A stretch of 64,000 bases of DNA from Rhynchopus sp. YZ270_cl-10 (GCA_964035575.1 OZ037933.1:806001-870000); one strand, 5' to 3'; shown: positions 1-12,063, counted from the first letter of the stretch. Notes: generated by a model not told the origin, from the sequence alone. Numbers and translations are program-made.

Positions 1-120
1 GCCAAAAAAAGTGCAATATTAAGAGAAATGTTATCAAAGTCTTGTTGGCCGACCTTCAGCATTATTGGGCACTAAATTTAAGATAAGAGAGCAGGAGAAA
101 CATGCAGAAAACAAAAAAAT

Positions 121-303
121 CCGTTTTTGCACACTTACACACACGTACCCACAAGTACCAACACTTACGCACACTTACGTACACTTACGCACACGTACAC
201 ACACTTACGCAGAACTGAGCAGAACTGACCAAAACTGAGCACAATCACGCCACAATCACGCCACAATTACACCACAATTACAGCACAATTACAGCACAAT
301 TAC
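121..303. repeat. Degenerate short tandem repeats
   Basis: Two adjoining blocks. About 121-200 repeats a 10-12 base unit close to ACACTTACGC. About 213-303 repeats 10-12 base units drifting from AACTGAGCAC through CACAATCACGC to CACAATTACAGC. No coding potential. Confidence 0.8.
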
Positions 304-1063
304 AGCGGCCCAAAACGGTACATGATACCGACTATTTTCTCCCTTTAAAAATCCCTTTGCGCCAAAATTCAGATCTCACACACTGTTTTTGGATGCGTTC
401 AACGAAAATAATCTTCCCCCTTTTTTCCTAGTCGAGTAATCAAGATAGTTGGCGACTGTAAGAGTCGGGGTTTTATTCCTACGAAGCTTGCTTTAAAGGA
501 GAAATAGTATTACCAGGTACGGCCGCCAAATCATCCCTCAAACAGGAGGATGTGTGCAAATCAACGAAAACAACTTTTACTTACCTACCCCGATCCTACT
601 ATATTTTGTTGGACAGCACACAAATCCATTTCTAACCGATTTAAGACAATGTACCATACCATTCTTTTTACTGTGATTTTTCTTCTTCTTTTATTTACGA
701 GGAGAAAAAAAAGTAACGACATAATGAAGAATGAACAGATGCCGTTTTTTTTAGATTCTATTCTTCTATTCCAACACACCTAACCCCACCTCTCTAACCA
801 AGAAAAAAACGGTCATTTGATGTCTTCTACCAGCGTTTTTATAATAGTCTTTAAGAATCGTCTTTCGTCGCCCCCTCTGTTCTTTATTGTTCAGAAGCTT
901 TGCAATGATATTTGTATCCGCTTGCATGGTCGCTGTGTGCGTCCGCCAGTGTCCAGTAAGGCATCCACCTTGGTGGGTGTCTGCATATAGTCAAATTCAT
1001 TTTCTCTCAATTTCGCCGTGGTGCACATTCCCATCTCTTCATGTGGTGTTGGGACAGTGTGAA
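304..1063. other. Intergenic, no gene seen
   Basis: AT-rich DNA with scattered T- and A-runs and no convincing open frame or RNA gene. The short open frames here have no coding-like composition. Confidence 0.6.
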
Positions 1064-1090
1064 ACCTTTTTCTCTGGTCTTTGTTTGTAG
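1064..1090 (+). promoter_or_regulatory. Putative trans-splice acceptor of the Cys-rich gene
   Basis: A T/C-rich tract ends in TTTGTTTGTAG, 44 nt before the ATG at 1135. No upstream exon or donor is visible. Together with similar tracts before the other genes it suggests spliced-leader addition (inference). Confidence 0.5.
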
Positions 1091-1134
1091 AGATGATACC
1101 ACACACCAGGCATACCACAAAACACTAAATAAAC

Positions 1135-3678
1135 ATGATGCGTCACGCAGCAGTGCTGCTGATGGCCGTCGGGTGTGCGGCACAGTGCGACGTCGGGACG
1201 GCGATGTGCGGCGGCATCGGTGCCCTGCAGTGCAAGGAGGGCTTCGCCTGCGCACCTGCCGGCTGCGACCCGCTCACAACGGCAGACTGCGCGGGGTGCT
1301 GCATCGACTGCACGCTGGTGACAGAGGCGTTTGAGACCTTCCTGACGGACCTCCAGTCCTGCACCACGGCCGACCAGTGCGGCACACCCCTGACCGGAAC
1401 GAGCTGTGGCTGCACCCGGAACCTGGTGGGCCGTGCGGACATGAGCAAGGAGATGCTCGACGGCTTCTACTCGATGAAGGGCCTGTACGAGCAGTGCGGC
1501 GGCAGCTTCATCTCCACCTGCGACTGCCCTGCTGCGTTTGGCTTCAAGTGTGACGCCGGCAAGTGTGCATACAACCTGGACTCTGCGCCTGTGCCCGTGC
1601 CTTCATGCAAGACCTGTGGTGGCATTGGTGCGCTGAAGTGTGAGGAGGGCCAGGTGTGCGAGTCTGACTGCGACGGCCAGCCTGACTGCGCTGGGTGCTG
1701 TGTGCCTGCGTCGACACCGCCCACACCTGCCTGCAACTGGGACCAGTGCGCGGGCATCGCCGGGTTTAAGTGCGAGAAGGGCTTCGACTGCTTCATCGAC
1801 CCGACGTGCGAGGCGGCGGGGGGTGCCGACTGCGGGGGCTGCTGTGTGAAGGTGCCCACGCAGCCTGCCTTCTGCGACGCAAAGGTGAAGTGCGGTGGCA
1901 AGCAGGGCTTCGAGTGCGAGCAGAAGGGCTACGTCTGCATGGACGACCCCTCGGACTCATGCGACCCTGCCACGGGCGGTGCCGACTGCCAGGGATGCTG
2001 TGTCGAGGAGGTTGTGCCTGCCTACTGCGACGCACACGGCCCCTTCTGCGGCAAGGGCTTCGACGCATGCAAGACTGGCTACACCTGCACGGTCGACCCC
2101 ACATGCACTGGTGCTGAGACTGACCGCTGCAGCAGCTGCTGCGTGCGTGACGAGCCTGTGTCGAACAAGTGCGAGACGGACGCGACCTGCCCCACAGGCA
2201 CGTGGTGCCGTGCTGTGCACGACACTGCCTCTGGGCAGGGGTGTCTGCTCGGAAAGGAATGTGTGCCGTTCGTCCAGAAGGGGGAGACCTGCGGCGGGTT
2301 TGTGCTGCCGTGCTACTACGACCAGTGTGCCAAGGGTCTGCAGTGCGAGTGCTCCGAGCCTACGTGCGATGTCCCCGGCACCTGTGTGGACGCGCCTGCC
2401 TTCTGCGACGACAAGGGACCGTTCTGTGGCAGAGGTTTCGCCGAGTGCAAGCCTGGATACACATGCACTTTTGACCCCACATGCACTGATGCTGAGATCG
2501 CAACCGACCGTTGCTCGAGCTGCTGTGTTCGCGACGTTGTGCCTGCTTTCTGCGATGACAAGGGACCGTTCTGTGGAGCTGGCCTTGAGAAGTGCAAGCC
2601 TGGATACACCTGCACTGCTGACCCCACCTGCACAAGCAAGGAATGCCCCAGCTGCTGTGTGCGTGATGTCGTGCCTGCTTTCTGCGATGACAAGGGACCG
2701 TTCTGTGGCAGAGGTTTCGCTGAGTGCAAGCCTGGATACACATGCACTTTTGACCCTACCTGCACTGATGCTGAGATCGCAACCGACCGCTGCTCGAGCT
2801 GCTGTGTTCGCGACGTTGTGCCTGCTTTCTGCGATGACAAGGGACCGTTCTGCGGAGCTGGCCTTGAGAAGTGCAAGCCTGGCTACACATGCACTGTCGA
2901 CCCCACCTGCACAAGCAAGGAATGCCCCAGCTGCTGTGTTCGCGACGTTGTGCCTGCTTTCTGCGATGACAAGGGACCGTTCTGCGGAGCTGGCCTTGAG
3001 AAGTGCAAGCCTGGCTACACATGCACTGTCGACCCCACCTGCACAAGCAAGGAATGCCCCAGCTGCTGTGTGCGTGATGTCGTGCCTGCTTTCTGCGACG
3101 ACAAGGGACCGTTCTGTGGAGCTGGCCTTGAGAAGTGCAAGCCTGGATACACCTGCACTACTGACCCCACCTGCACAAGCAAGGAATGCCCCAGCTGCTG
3201 TGTGCGCGACGTTGTGCCTGCCTTCTGTGACGACAAGGGACCTTTCTGTGGCAGAGGTTTCGCTGAGTGCAAGCCTGGATACACATGCACTTTTGACCCC
3301 ACATGCACTGATGCTGAGATCGCAACCGACCGCTGCTCCAGCTGCTGTGTGCGTGACGTTGTGCCTGCCTTCTGCGATGACAAGGGACCGCTCTGTGGAG
3401 CTGGCCTCGAGAAGTGCAAGCCTGGATACACCTGCACTGCTGACCCCACCTGCACTGGGAAGGAATGCTCGAGCTGCTGTGTGCGTGACGAGGTGGCGCC
3501 GTGCTGCATGGCGCACCCTGTGTGCAAGGAGGGCTACAAGCAGAAGAAGAATGCAAAGTGCCGCTCGAAGAACGAGAAGAAGTGCTACATTGAGGAGCTC
3601 TGCTGCAAGAAGATTGCGTGCCGCAGGATCAGGAGGGGGTGGAACCAGTTCTTCGACGTCGACCACTACGACCAGTAG
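1135..3678 (+). CDS. Secreted cysteine-rich repeat protein
   Basis: An 847-residue protein of unknown function, single exon. Residues 1-17 (MMRHAAVLLMAVGCAAQ) look like a signal peptide, so it is probably extracellular or on the cell surface. Residues about 18-290 carry variants of a CGGIGxxxCxEGxxC...DCxGCCV module; the version with a CDPATGGADC loop resembles extracellular modules I recall from protist and fungal proteins. From about 294 to 785 there are nine modules of 42-46 residues (FCDDKGPFCG, GYTCT, DPTC, SCCVRD). The first is split from the other eight by a Cys-rich insert containing CGGFVLPCYYDQCAKGLQC. The last ~60 residues are Cys/Lys-rich and basic. There is no transmembrane segment or hydrophobic tail. 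Met2 is an equally possible start. The modules differ little at DNA level, pointing to recent duplication or gene conversion. A structural or adhesive role is plausible but unproven. Confidence 0.93.
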   Translation: MMRHAAVLLMAVGCAAQCDVGTAMCGGIGALQCKEGFACAPAGCDPLTTADCAGCCIDCTLVTEAFETFLTDLQSCTTADQCGTPLTGTSCGCTRNLVGRADMSKEMLDGFYSMKGLYEQCGGSFISTCDCPAAFGFKCDAGKCAYNLDSAPVPVPSCKTCGGIGALKCEEGQVCESDCDGQPDCAGCCVPASTPPTPACNWDQCAGIAGFKCEKGFDCFIDPTCEAAGGADCGGCCVKVPTQPAFCDAKVKCGGKQGFECEQKGYVCMDDPSDSCDPATGGADCQGCCVEEVVPAYCDAHGPFCGKGFDACKTGYTCTVDPTCTGAETDRCSSCCVRDEPVSNKCETDATCPTGTWCRAVHDTASGQGCLLGKECVPFVQKGETCGGFVLPCYYDQCAKGLQCECSEPTCDVPGTCVDAPAFCDDKGPFCGRGFAECKPGYTCTFDPTCTDAEIATDRCSSCCVRDVVPAFCDDKGPFCGAGLEKCKPGYTCTADPTCTSKECPSCCVRDVVPAFCDDKGPFCGRGFAECKPGYTCTFDPTCTDAEIATDRCSSCCVRDVVPAFCDDKGPFCGAGLEKCKPGYTCTVDPTCTSKECPSCCVRDVVPAFCDDKGPFCGAGLEKCKPGYTCTVDPTCTSKECPSCCVRDVVPAFCDDKGPFCGAGLEKCKPGYTCTTDPTCTSKECPSCCVRDVVPAFCDDKGPFCGRGFAECKPGYTCTFDPTCTDAEIATDRCSSCCVRDVVPAFCDDKGPLCGAGLEKCKPGYTCTADPTCTGKECSSCCVRDEVAPCCMAHPVCKEGYKQKKNAKCRSKNEKKCYIEELCCKKIACRRIRRGWNQFFDVDHYDQ

Positions 3679-5920
3679 ACTGGCTCTCTTAAGTTGCCAC
3701 GTGTAAGGGCCAGACCTGGTTTCTACACGAGACGCACATCAAGCGTACAAAAGTTTTCTTTTAGTTGACCCTTTTCTGGTCTATTTTCATTTCTATTAGT
3801 CATTGTCTCTGCACGTTTGCAATACGTTTTGTGTGTTGTGTGATGAAGACGGGTATGCGTTCTGACGCTACTGCACAGGAACGTGCTTATTTCACACACC
3901 TAACCTAACTTGCCTGTGCGCACACGAGGCATGTCTCCCTTTGGAAGCAACCATACCACGACGCCAGCATGTTTGATGTCACGAACATCTGTTCGGGTCC
4001 ACCCCCGGGCTTGGCGAACGAATGTGTTTGTTTGCTTTCTTTGGCGAAAGACTTTTTTTTTTTTTTTTCGTTTTCGTTTTCGTTTCCCCCACCACCACCA
4101 CTTTTAACGCCTTCTGCAATTCTAGGGGTGTATCAAAACTTTCACTTTTTATTTTTCTTGACCCGCACTGTGCAGTTCTCATCGGGTCTTTCTGCAAGAA
4201 AGCACACCACGGCGCCTGGCCCTGAGACGAGATGAGTAGTCTTGTCGCAAGGTCGGTACTGCCATTCTAAGGTAACCACGCAAAGCTTAGGTGCATCTCT
4301 GCAACATTTTTTATTCTTTTTTGGAGAAGCAGTCTGCCTTCCGCTGATGTGCGGGAGGAGGGGGGGGTTTTTTTTTTGGGAAAAATCACGTAGTACCCAA
4401 ATTTCTAGCACCTATTTAGAACATTACCCACTAGGTATTATACTAAATGGGTGCTAAAAATTTGGGTGCTAAGATACCCCCCCCCCTTTTTTTGCATTTT
4501 TCAACTTCTCCTTCTTTTTTATCATACCATATCTTAGTCGCGTTGCCCACCTATCCCCCCAGCCGCCAGCTTTGCAAAGACTGCTCTGAGGGGAGGTGTG
4601 GTGCCGTACTCAGGGAAAATGGCCTTTCCACCCCCCCCTTTTCCCCTCTGTTTTCTTTCAATAGATGTGTGCACAAGAGGGCTCTTATTTCAGGTGACTG
4701 AGCACGAGATGCTTAGAGTCATCTTATCAAACAACTTTTCCCTTTTTCTTTTGACGGAATCTACCGAGATTTCCTTGAAAGATGCCTTTACAGCTCTACT
4801 CATCTTCACAAAAAAAGCACTTTTTTATTTTGTTTTTGTTTTTGCGTTGATGTCCACAAAAAAAAAAAAATAATGCAGCTGGCCATAGTGCACGAGAAAA
4901 AAAGGTCGAAAATAGGGGCAAAAAAAAAAAGATGGCAGCAAAAAAAAAAAAAAGTAGTGTTTTGTAGAGCACACTCTAGGGTAGCTACACTAATACAACC
5001 AAGCTTTCAAAAAAAAAAGAGACACCCCATCTCTGAGCATTAGAAAAGAAATAGGCTTTTATTTTGTAGCTCTTTTTCTTTTATCATTGTTGTAGGGTAC
5101 AAACGTTCTTTTTTTTTTACTGCCCTCTTTTTTCCACCCCCTTTATAGAATCATTTTGTATGCTGCACTGCTGGCTGCGTTTTTTTTTTTTTTGTGGAAG
5201 TGAATTTTTTTTTAAAACTATTTTCATCATTCATGCTCCCTTTACCAAACCACCCCGAACCCATGAAATTATAGTTTCCAAGCACGATCTTTTTTTTTAA
5301 AAGGTGACTCAGAGAGAGGCTTAGGTTCATCTTACAAACTCTTTTTTTCTTTTTTTTTTTGCATCAGCCACACTCTTCCTTTCCCCCGCCGATAACCCCA
5401 ATCGGGAGTGAAAAGAAAGTAGTGTTTGATAATACACAAAAAAAAAAATTCTTTCGTCTGGATCCCCAGGGTAACTCCTGAATATGCTATGAGGGTGTCG
5501 TTTCCCCGCATTTTTTTCTTTTTTTTTATGTTTAGCCCCCCTTTTGTGCTTTTTTTTTTGATCCAAAATCCAATATAAAGTCAGTATCCCCACCTACCCC
5601 TTCCTCCCTTTCTTTCAGTCCGTTTTTTGATGACATTGTGCCTGAAAAATACCAGAAATTTAATTGACAGTGCTTTTTTCATGTCATTTTTAACGTAGTA
5701 TTTATGTTCTGTAACATTGCATGGTCGTTGTGTAACTAAAAAAATAACCCATTCCCCCCACAACACACACACCATCAGCAACACAACAAAATAAACACCG
5801 CACCACACACACACACACACAACTTTCCTCTCCCCACACACCCTCTTTCCAAAAAAAACCCCTCCCACTCCCACCTTTCCCCCTCAAAACCATGTACTTA
5901 GCACTCTAGATTATCTGATT
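3679..5920. other. Intergenic, T-rich, with hairpin modules
   Basis: No gene seen. Holds an H4-like module (4664-4692) running into an H1 module (4693-4732), an H7 module (4964-5010), a second H1 module (5303-5340), many T-runs of 8-17, and a short CA run near 5808-5821. Confidence 0.6.
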
Positions 5921-5961
5921 CCCCCCCTCCCCTCCCCCCTCCTCACAGGCCCCCCTCTCAG
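5921..5961 (+). promoter_or_regulatory. Putative trans-splice acceptors of the coiled-coil gene
   Basis: A C/T tract of nearly 30 nt ends in CTCACAG (AG at 5947-5948); a second CCCTCTCAG has its AG at 5960-5961. They lie 52-66 nt before the ATG at 6014. Confidence 0.5.
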
Positions 5962-6013
5962 CTCAAAGATCAGGTTTTTTGAGTTTCTGCAAAATTGAAG
6001 ATTTTTTCTTTGA

Positions 6014-9000
6014 ATGTCCTTGGAATGTGTGTCTCCAGAGGGGGATGTCCTGAATTTGCATCTGGATGATGACTTTGCGGGGTTATTGGAAGAGGTGGGG
6101 AATGGTGACGACGCGGTTCATTTTTCAGCCTCGGTGCAGTACTTTACCGACAACCACACCCAGCTCCATCGCGCTGCCCTTGCACTGACCGACCAAGGAT
6201 TGTACTTCATGGATGAGTCATACTCCACGGTACTACATCACGTCGGGGTGGACTGTATTCTGGACCTAGCGACACATGAATCTCATTCTTTGATGCACAT
6301 TGAGACCGACGATGTCAACGTCTTCTTTAAAGGAGAATCGTTTGAAGAGGTGGAAAGGTTTGTTTTATCCTTTACCGATGGGGTGTTACCACTTCCTGTT
6401 GATGCGCGCGATGCGGAGGCGTTACCTCAATACGCTGCAGAAAAGGAGTTTGGGGAGAAATTGTGTTCAGAGTTGGGATTGGCAAAAGGGGATGTAGAGG
6501 GGTTTGCGGTGGTGGATGCGGTGGATGCTTTGGAAGAGAAACGGCAAATGCGAATGGCGGCAGAAAAGGAAGCGGCAGAGGCGGCTGAAGAAGAAGCACT
6601 GCAAAAGAAAGAGGCGCTCCGGCAGCAGGTGGCCGAAGACCGTCTTGCTACCCAAGCTGCTCATGAAAAGGGGATGCGGAGATTAAGCATACGACGAAAA
6701 AACTGTGAGCACGTCGGGAGAGAGTTAAAACGCTGGAGGTTAGGCAACGCAGACGACGTCGCACCCCCCTGGTGGGAAGGGGAGTGGGATGCGGGGGATG
6801 CAGATGACTTTGACCCTTTTGTGATTGACGAGGGGAGGGTGAATGCGATAGTGTCGGTGTTGCAGGCGGAGGCGGAAAAGGTGAAGGCAGAAAAGATGAA
6901 GCGGATCATGGCCGTTCTAGATCAGGTATGAAAACAAAAAAAAGAGGCCTTTTTCGTGAACTTTTGGACAAAGTGGAGATTTGCACAACTGTGGCAACAC
7001 AACCGAAGACAACTACACTACTCCAACAATTTTATCAAAAAATATGGTCACAAACAGGGCCTTTATTAAGCCGGTATGGGATTGGAAAATAAAAGAAAAA
7101 GGGCGGATTTTTTTTCTGAATTTTATCTCAAGGCTACAACCACATCTTGTCAACTCAACATCTAGCACAACGTCTTTTTTTTCTTTTTCTCAAATCCTCT
7201 TCACACATCTTATTAATGGTGTTCACGAAACCCACTACGAGCTTTCCATAAAGCTTCCTATACCAACCACCTGGCACCACCACCTCAGGTCGCACGCGAA
7301 GAGACAAACCTACGCCACGTCATCGAAGGTGAGTACCGTCTTGTCCTCTCTGATGTGCGTGACCTCTACGAGCGCGACCGTTCCCTCCTACGCAAGAGCG
7401 AGCAGGAATGGCGGGCAATGGTATGCACACATACACACTTTGGGGCGCATATTCTGCGCAAGAATTACCCTATTAGTTATCAAACACACATTGATCCCTG
7501 TCTATATGCACATCCTACCGTGATGGGGCAAGGTTTCGCTCTTTCGGGAACTAACTCACACATTTGCTTTTTAAGACAACCATAGGTAATATTCCTGGGA
7601 ATTACCCAGAACTGATTTATTTTTGATAAAAAAAGCTCAATACAAACCACACACCCCCATCAGTCAGCCACGCTCATCGCACGCCTTGAACGTGAAGAAA
7701 CCCCTGTACGCATGAAGCACGAGGTATGGGCTTTTTCTCTTCTTCTATTAAGTGCGTATTAGATTCATCGTTAGTCATAAATGATTCATGACACACACGA
7801 GGGCACGCAAGGGTACACTGTGCTTTCATCCGGGCTGGACATACGCGGGTATCATCAGAGGTGCCTGCAAAATCATACCCCTCCTGCCAACTCTTTCCCC
7901 CCTCTATTCCACACTGCTTTGCTAACCCCCGTCTCTCTCTATCTTCTCTCTCCCCTATTCAGATGGACGAAGAGCACGACCGTCGCCGCGTCGTCCGCTC
8001 TCAAGCATTAAATCTGTCGCGTCTAGAGGATGTGGTGAAGCTGCTTCGCAGCACAGCTGCAGATGAACAACGGATCCGCGAGGAGGTGGGGAAACTCGAG
8101 ACACGGCAGTGGGATGACACAATGTTACGATGGGCTGCGGGGACACGCAAAGCGAGGCGAAAAGCGAACGACGTTGTGCCCCCCACCATCACCACCACCA
8201 CCGTACAACCCCCGAGCCCCACCGACGCGGACTTCACCCCACAGCACGTTGACTTCAAGAAGGTGCTCATGGAACGTACCAAATCTGTCCGCCGCCGCCA
8301 CCTTGCAGTCTCTCGAGGCACCACTCCTGGACCGCGCACCCTCTCCCCAACCACCCTTGGCCATCAATTCCCTACTTCGCCCGTCTCTGAACGAAGCTTT
8401 TCTGCCTCCGAACTGGACGTAGAAAGCCAAGGCACGACAACCCCTTTGGAGTCACCTCGCCACACTAGGCAGCTTCGTGGCTTTTCGGGAGCTTTATTGT
8501 CACTTCCTGGATCGGTTCCTACCTCACCCATACGAGCCTCAGCCTTAGCCTCAGCAAACGTTACCCCAAGGAGAGGATCTTCACCACGGGTTGCTTCGGG
8601 TGGAATGTCTGGGATGTTTCCTGGGGGGTTCGAGGTAGGGGGTGGGGGAGGGGCGGTACATGGTGACTTTGCATCACGCCACCGAGCAGCGATGGAAGGC
8701 ATGCAGACACAGCTCCGGTTGAGCTTAGGTCTTGCAGCCGACCGCATCACCCCAGCAAAGTACGCGGCCATCTCCGCATCTTTAGCTGTGACCGCTGTGA
8801 TATCAGAACACCTCTACCATGTCAACCGGTTGCTCGCAGTGCACGCACAAATTGGAGGCACAGTGGTCGGCCCTATAGACAATCCCATTGGAGGGACGCC
8901 GGACAACACAGCGACGGTTGTCAACGAAGACAGCAATGGAGGTGTGGTGGTCGAATGGGGGAGTGGCGTGGTGACAGTCAAACCGCGATGGTCGGAGGCA

Positions 9001-9213
9001 GTGGTGTACACATACAAACCTGTTGCGCAGGTGGTGCACAAGACGTTCTCTGCACGCAGCACCGCGAGGTCACGAAGAGGGAGTAGTGTCAGAGGGAGTG
9101 TCTCACCAGCAAGGAGTGTGAGTGGAGGTGGAGGCGGTGTGACATCACCGCCACCGGCATATACATCACGCAGGTCCGTGTCACCAGGGTTGTATGCGCG
9201 TTCGCATCGATGA
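6014..9213 (+). CDS. PH-like/coiled-coil protein, four exons
   Basis: I join four exons: 6014-6925, 7289-7420, 7664-7723 and 7963-9213, giving 784 residues. All three introns (363, 243, 239 nt) are phase 0 with donors GTATGA, GTATGC, GTATGG and acceptors ending CAG. Each exon is coding-like to its edge and then stops or loses coding character. Residues about 30-130 (SVQYFTDNHTQLHRAALALT onward) look like a PH or myosin-tail-homology-like fold, a possible lipid-binding module. About 150-370 is charged, Ala/Glu/Lys/Arg-rich and probably coiled coil, with a W-rich acidic stretch (PPWWEGEWDAGDADDFDPF). The C-terminal half is Ser/Pro/Gly-rich and basic, ending in SP and RRSVSP motifs. A cytoskeletal or membrane-scaffold role is a guess. 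Intron 1 contains a dispersed repeat (6972-7041). Confidence 0.82.
6972..7041 (+). repeat. Family H7b repeat inside intron 1
   Basis: A ~70 nt repeat, GTGGAGATTTGCACAACTG to CCAACAATTTTATC, running into A6. Other copies: 46419-46488, 48007-48075 and a partial at 34789-34825, all on the + strand. It shares the GTGGAG start and A-run end with family H7. Confidence 0.85.
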
Positions 9214-9992
9214 AAAAGGTAGGGCTGTGCTCGCTACACTGCGTGCTCCCTAGATCATACACGGTTGCAGCAAAGCAGCATGGCGCTGTGAGTGAAGTGT
9301 TGTGCAGTATGGGGTGGGATGGTGGTGTGTTATACCCCCCCATAAGAATGTCGCGTTGATGTGCTACATCATCCCCGATGTAGGGTGTAGGGCTATGCAG
9401 TATGGTGCTGTAAATAGCCCCCCCCGTATGCAGTATGAGTGGTGGTGTGTCATATCACCCCCTTACCCCTTATAGTGTCGGGTTGATGTGCTGCATTGTC
9501 CCCGAATCCACGGTTACAGCGAGGCAGGGATATTGCTAACTTTCGGGATTTTGGGATTTCGTGGGGCGATGGTCGAAAAAAGGGGGGGGGGGGGGGGGGG
9601 TGCTGACTTTTTTTTTCCAGTCGAGCCCGGGCGCGCTTCGCCGCACGGGTCCCCACCTTAGCTCAAGTTGGGGGCCTCCGGCGGAATGTAAGAATTCCGT
9701 GGTTGTCCAACTGCGGAGTTCGGCACTTCACTGATATTTACACCAGGCAGACGGGGCACACGAATTATCAGTAACCTCAGTACATTTACAAAAGAAACCG
9801 CGGTCGTGGTACCCAAATGTTCCTGGCGAAGCCACGGTACGCAACATTTCTAAAATTTGCGCTTTAAATTGCACATTTTTACTGCCAAACTCTGTCATGG
9901 GAAGGGTGGGTTGCGCCGCAGGCGCACGGTACGCTACTTTTTGTCTTTCGCCATGCTACATGTTTCCTTTTCCTTCGGCGCTTGACCAATTG

Positions 9993-10118
9993 CATAGTAC
10001 CATAGTACCATAGTACCATAGTACCATAGTACCATAGTACCATAGTACCATAGTACCATAGTACCATAGTACCATAGTACCATAGTACCATAGTACCATA
10101 GTACCATAGTACCATAGT
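9993..10118. repeat. CATAGTAC microsatellite
   Basis: About 15-16 nearly perfect copies of the 8-mer CATAGTAC. Open frames across it are artefacts of the repeat. Confidence 0.95.
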
Positions 10119-11123
10119 GCACTAGTACACTAGTTACCGTGGGGCGATGGTACGATGGTTTATGGAAAGGGGGGGAACCCCAAATTCAGTGGGGCGATGG
10201 TCGATGGTTAGCAATATCCCTGACAGCGAGGTGGCGCTGTGGGGGGGGGGGGAAAGGGAGATTGAATACCTCCAGTAGAGGAAAGGGGATGGTCGGGAGG
10301 GTGAGGGTGTGTCGTGTGTGTGTGTTTTTTTTTTGCCATGTGGGTTTGGTGGGGTGGGGGGACACCTCATCTTGCAAGCTTTTCTTTCTTCCTGCTGTCG
10401 TTCGGTCGTCTACAGCTGCTCTAAGTGTATAGAGGCTTCCGTTCATCTCATGTACTGTTCTTACATTTTTACGACCGAACTGTGTTTTTAGCACGGTTTT
10501 CAGCTCTTTTTTTTCATAGGTGCCTAATCACGAGGCTTAGGTTCATCTTCTAAACCTTTTTATTTTTCTTTTCATCCGGATGTCTGGCATCGTACAGTGG
10601 GTAAGTAGGGAGGTATCAATAACTACCATTTTTTGCGTGGTTGGGTGCCCACCCCCCCCCCGGTACAGCCGGTCATTGTACCAAAGGTACACTGTTCACG
10701 AGAGGGCTTTTTTTGTATTTTCAAGTCAACTTTTTGTTAATGTTCTCTGTTTGATTTGCACTCTCCACGAAAATCTGCTTAAATGCAATGCTGAGGGTGC
10801 AGAAAAAAAAGCAGAGAAAAAAAGGGAGGGAAGGGTGGTACCAGGTGGTGAATGGATATCTCAGATTAGTTTACTGTAGGGTGGGGACACCGGGCATTTT
10901 GCGACCTTCAACTACCCGTCTTGAAACACGGACCAAGGATTCGTGTGCAAGGCTTAGGGTGTCAAAGGTATTGTTTTTCGTACAGATCAGAGTACCCAAC
11001 TGTATTCTGAAATATTCTGATACCAAATACAAACTCACACAAAAAATTTCGGTCGGTCAGGTAAGGAGATTCTTTTCTTTTTTTTTTTTGTATGTTTGGG
11101 TACATTTAGTGCACCCTATTATT

Positions 11124-11153
11124 ATACTATCTATTCAGTAGAATAGTTAGTAT
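11124..11153 (+). repeat. Hairpin family H5 (ATTCAGTAGAAT loop)
   Basis: A 13-bp stem around loop AGTA: arm ATACTATCTATTC, loop AGTA, arm GAATAGTTAGTAT, followed by ATGAAA. Three of the four copies (all except 23403) are preceded by ACATTTAGTGCACC-type sequence. Stems: 11124-11153, 23403-23432, 46825-46854, 47531-47560, all on +. Three stem positions change in a compensatory way between copies (see findings). A hairpin at 55176-55215 with a different loop (TGTG) also ends in GTATATGAA and may be related. Confidence 0.88.
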
Positions 11154-11483
11154 ATGAAACAATTTTTGTATGTTCAGCTTTTCTTTTTTTTTGGAACATT
11201 GTTCAGTCATATGGCACGAAAAGAAGCGAACCGTTCTTTTTGAAAACTTACTCTCATTTTTTTTTTCTTCAGTGCCGCGTCCCAGAGAGGACGTTTTTGC
11301 ACTTTTTTCAACTTCACTTTCCCTCCCCCCTTCAAAATCCACCGAAGCGATTTGTGCATTGTGTCTCCCTGTTTTTGTCTGCTAAGTAGTAGTGACGATG
11401 ACCGCACTCCCCCTTCGTTCTCTTTTTCCATTCTATAGTCTCTCCCACACTAAAAACACACTGCAAAACGGGCAGAGGGACCC

Positions 11484-11768
11484 CCCCAATCGGACCCCCT
11501 ACATCAGGCCTAATCACCCCTGTGTTCGCAATGATCCCCAATTCATCTGACTGATGAGAGGAAGTGGGGGGCGTGGGCATATCAGATGTTAACCTCGTAA
11601 TGGACTATAGGGACATCATAGGTTCGGGGGTGCACCCTTACGCACCCCCAATCGGACCCCTACATCAGGCCGAATCACTGTTCGCAATGATCCCCAATTC
11701 ATCTGGCTGATGAGAGGAAGTGGGGGGCGTGGGCATATCAGATGTTAACCTCGAAATGGATTGTAGGA
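11484..11768. repeat. Direct duplication of a ~125 bp block
   Basis: Copies at about 11484-11608 and 11646-11768, differing by small indels and substitutions. Both contain CCCCCAATCGGACCCC, CTGATGAGAGGAAGTG and CAGATGTTAACCTCG. Unrelated to any gene here. Confidence 0.85.
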
Positions 11769-11960
11769 CTGCAGTCCATCCCTCCCGGTGCACCCCGGAG
11801 GTCATACCAAAAGGTACACGGTTTCAGGAGCTGTTGTAATTTTTTCAAGTCTAACTATTATTCCCCCCCCCCCCCTTTTTTACAATTATCATTGTCCACT
11901 TCGCCGTGGTGCACAGTTTCCGTCGATTTGATTATCCTCCAAAAAAAACAACAACCCTTC

Positions 11961-12063
11961 CACGACGATGAAGTAAATGACTTGACTTGTGGTTTTACTT
12001 GTGGCTTCCCCGTTGTAAGCCAATGGTGAAACCACAAGTCAAGTCATTTACTTCGTCGTCGTG
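11961..12063. repeat. 38 bp inverted repeat (foldback)
   Basis: Arm 11961-11998 (starts CACGACGATGAAGTAAATGA) pairs with arm 12026-12063 at 36 of 38 positions; the 27 nt loop has an inner GGCTT/AAGCC stem. Related sequences with a TCATTTACTTC-type core lie at about 21249-21311 and 48590-48640. Confidence 0.92.

Noticed and set aside
1895-3706. Long second open frame (and a 569-codon antisense frame) over the Cys-rich gene
   Set aside because: The repeat units are GC-rich and a multiple of three, so all frames stay open; only the 1135 frame has a signal peptide and conserved Cys spacing.
9879-10122. Tyr/Gly/Thr/Met repeat frame
   Set aside because: Translation of the CATAGTAC microsatellite.
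11536-11560. Hammerhead-ribozyme-like CTGATGAG
   Set aside because: The GAAA core and flanking stems needed for a hammerhead are absent in both copies of the duplicated block.
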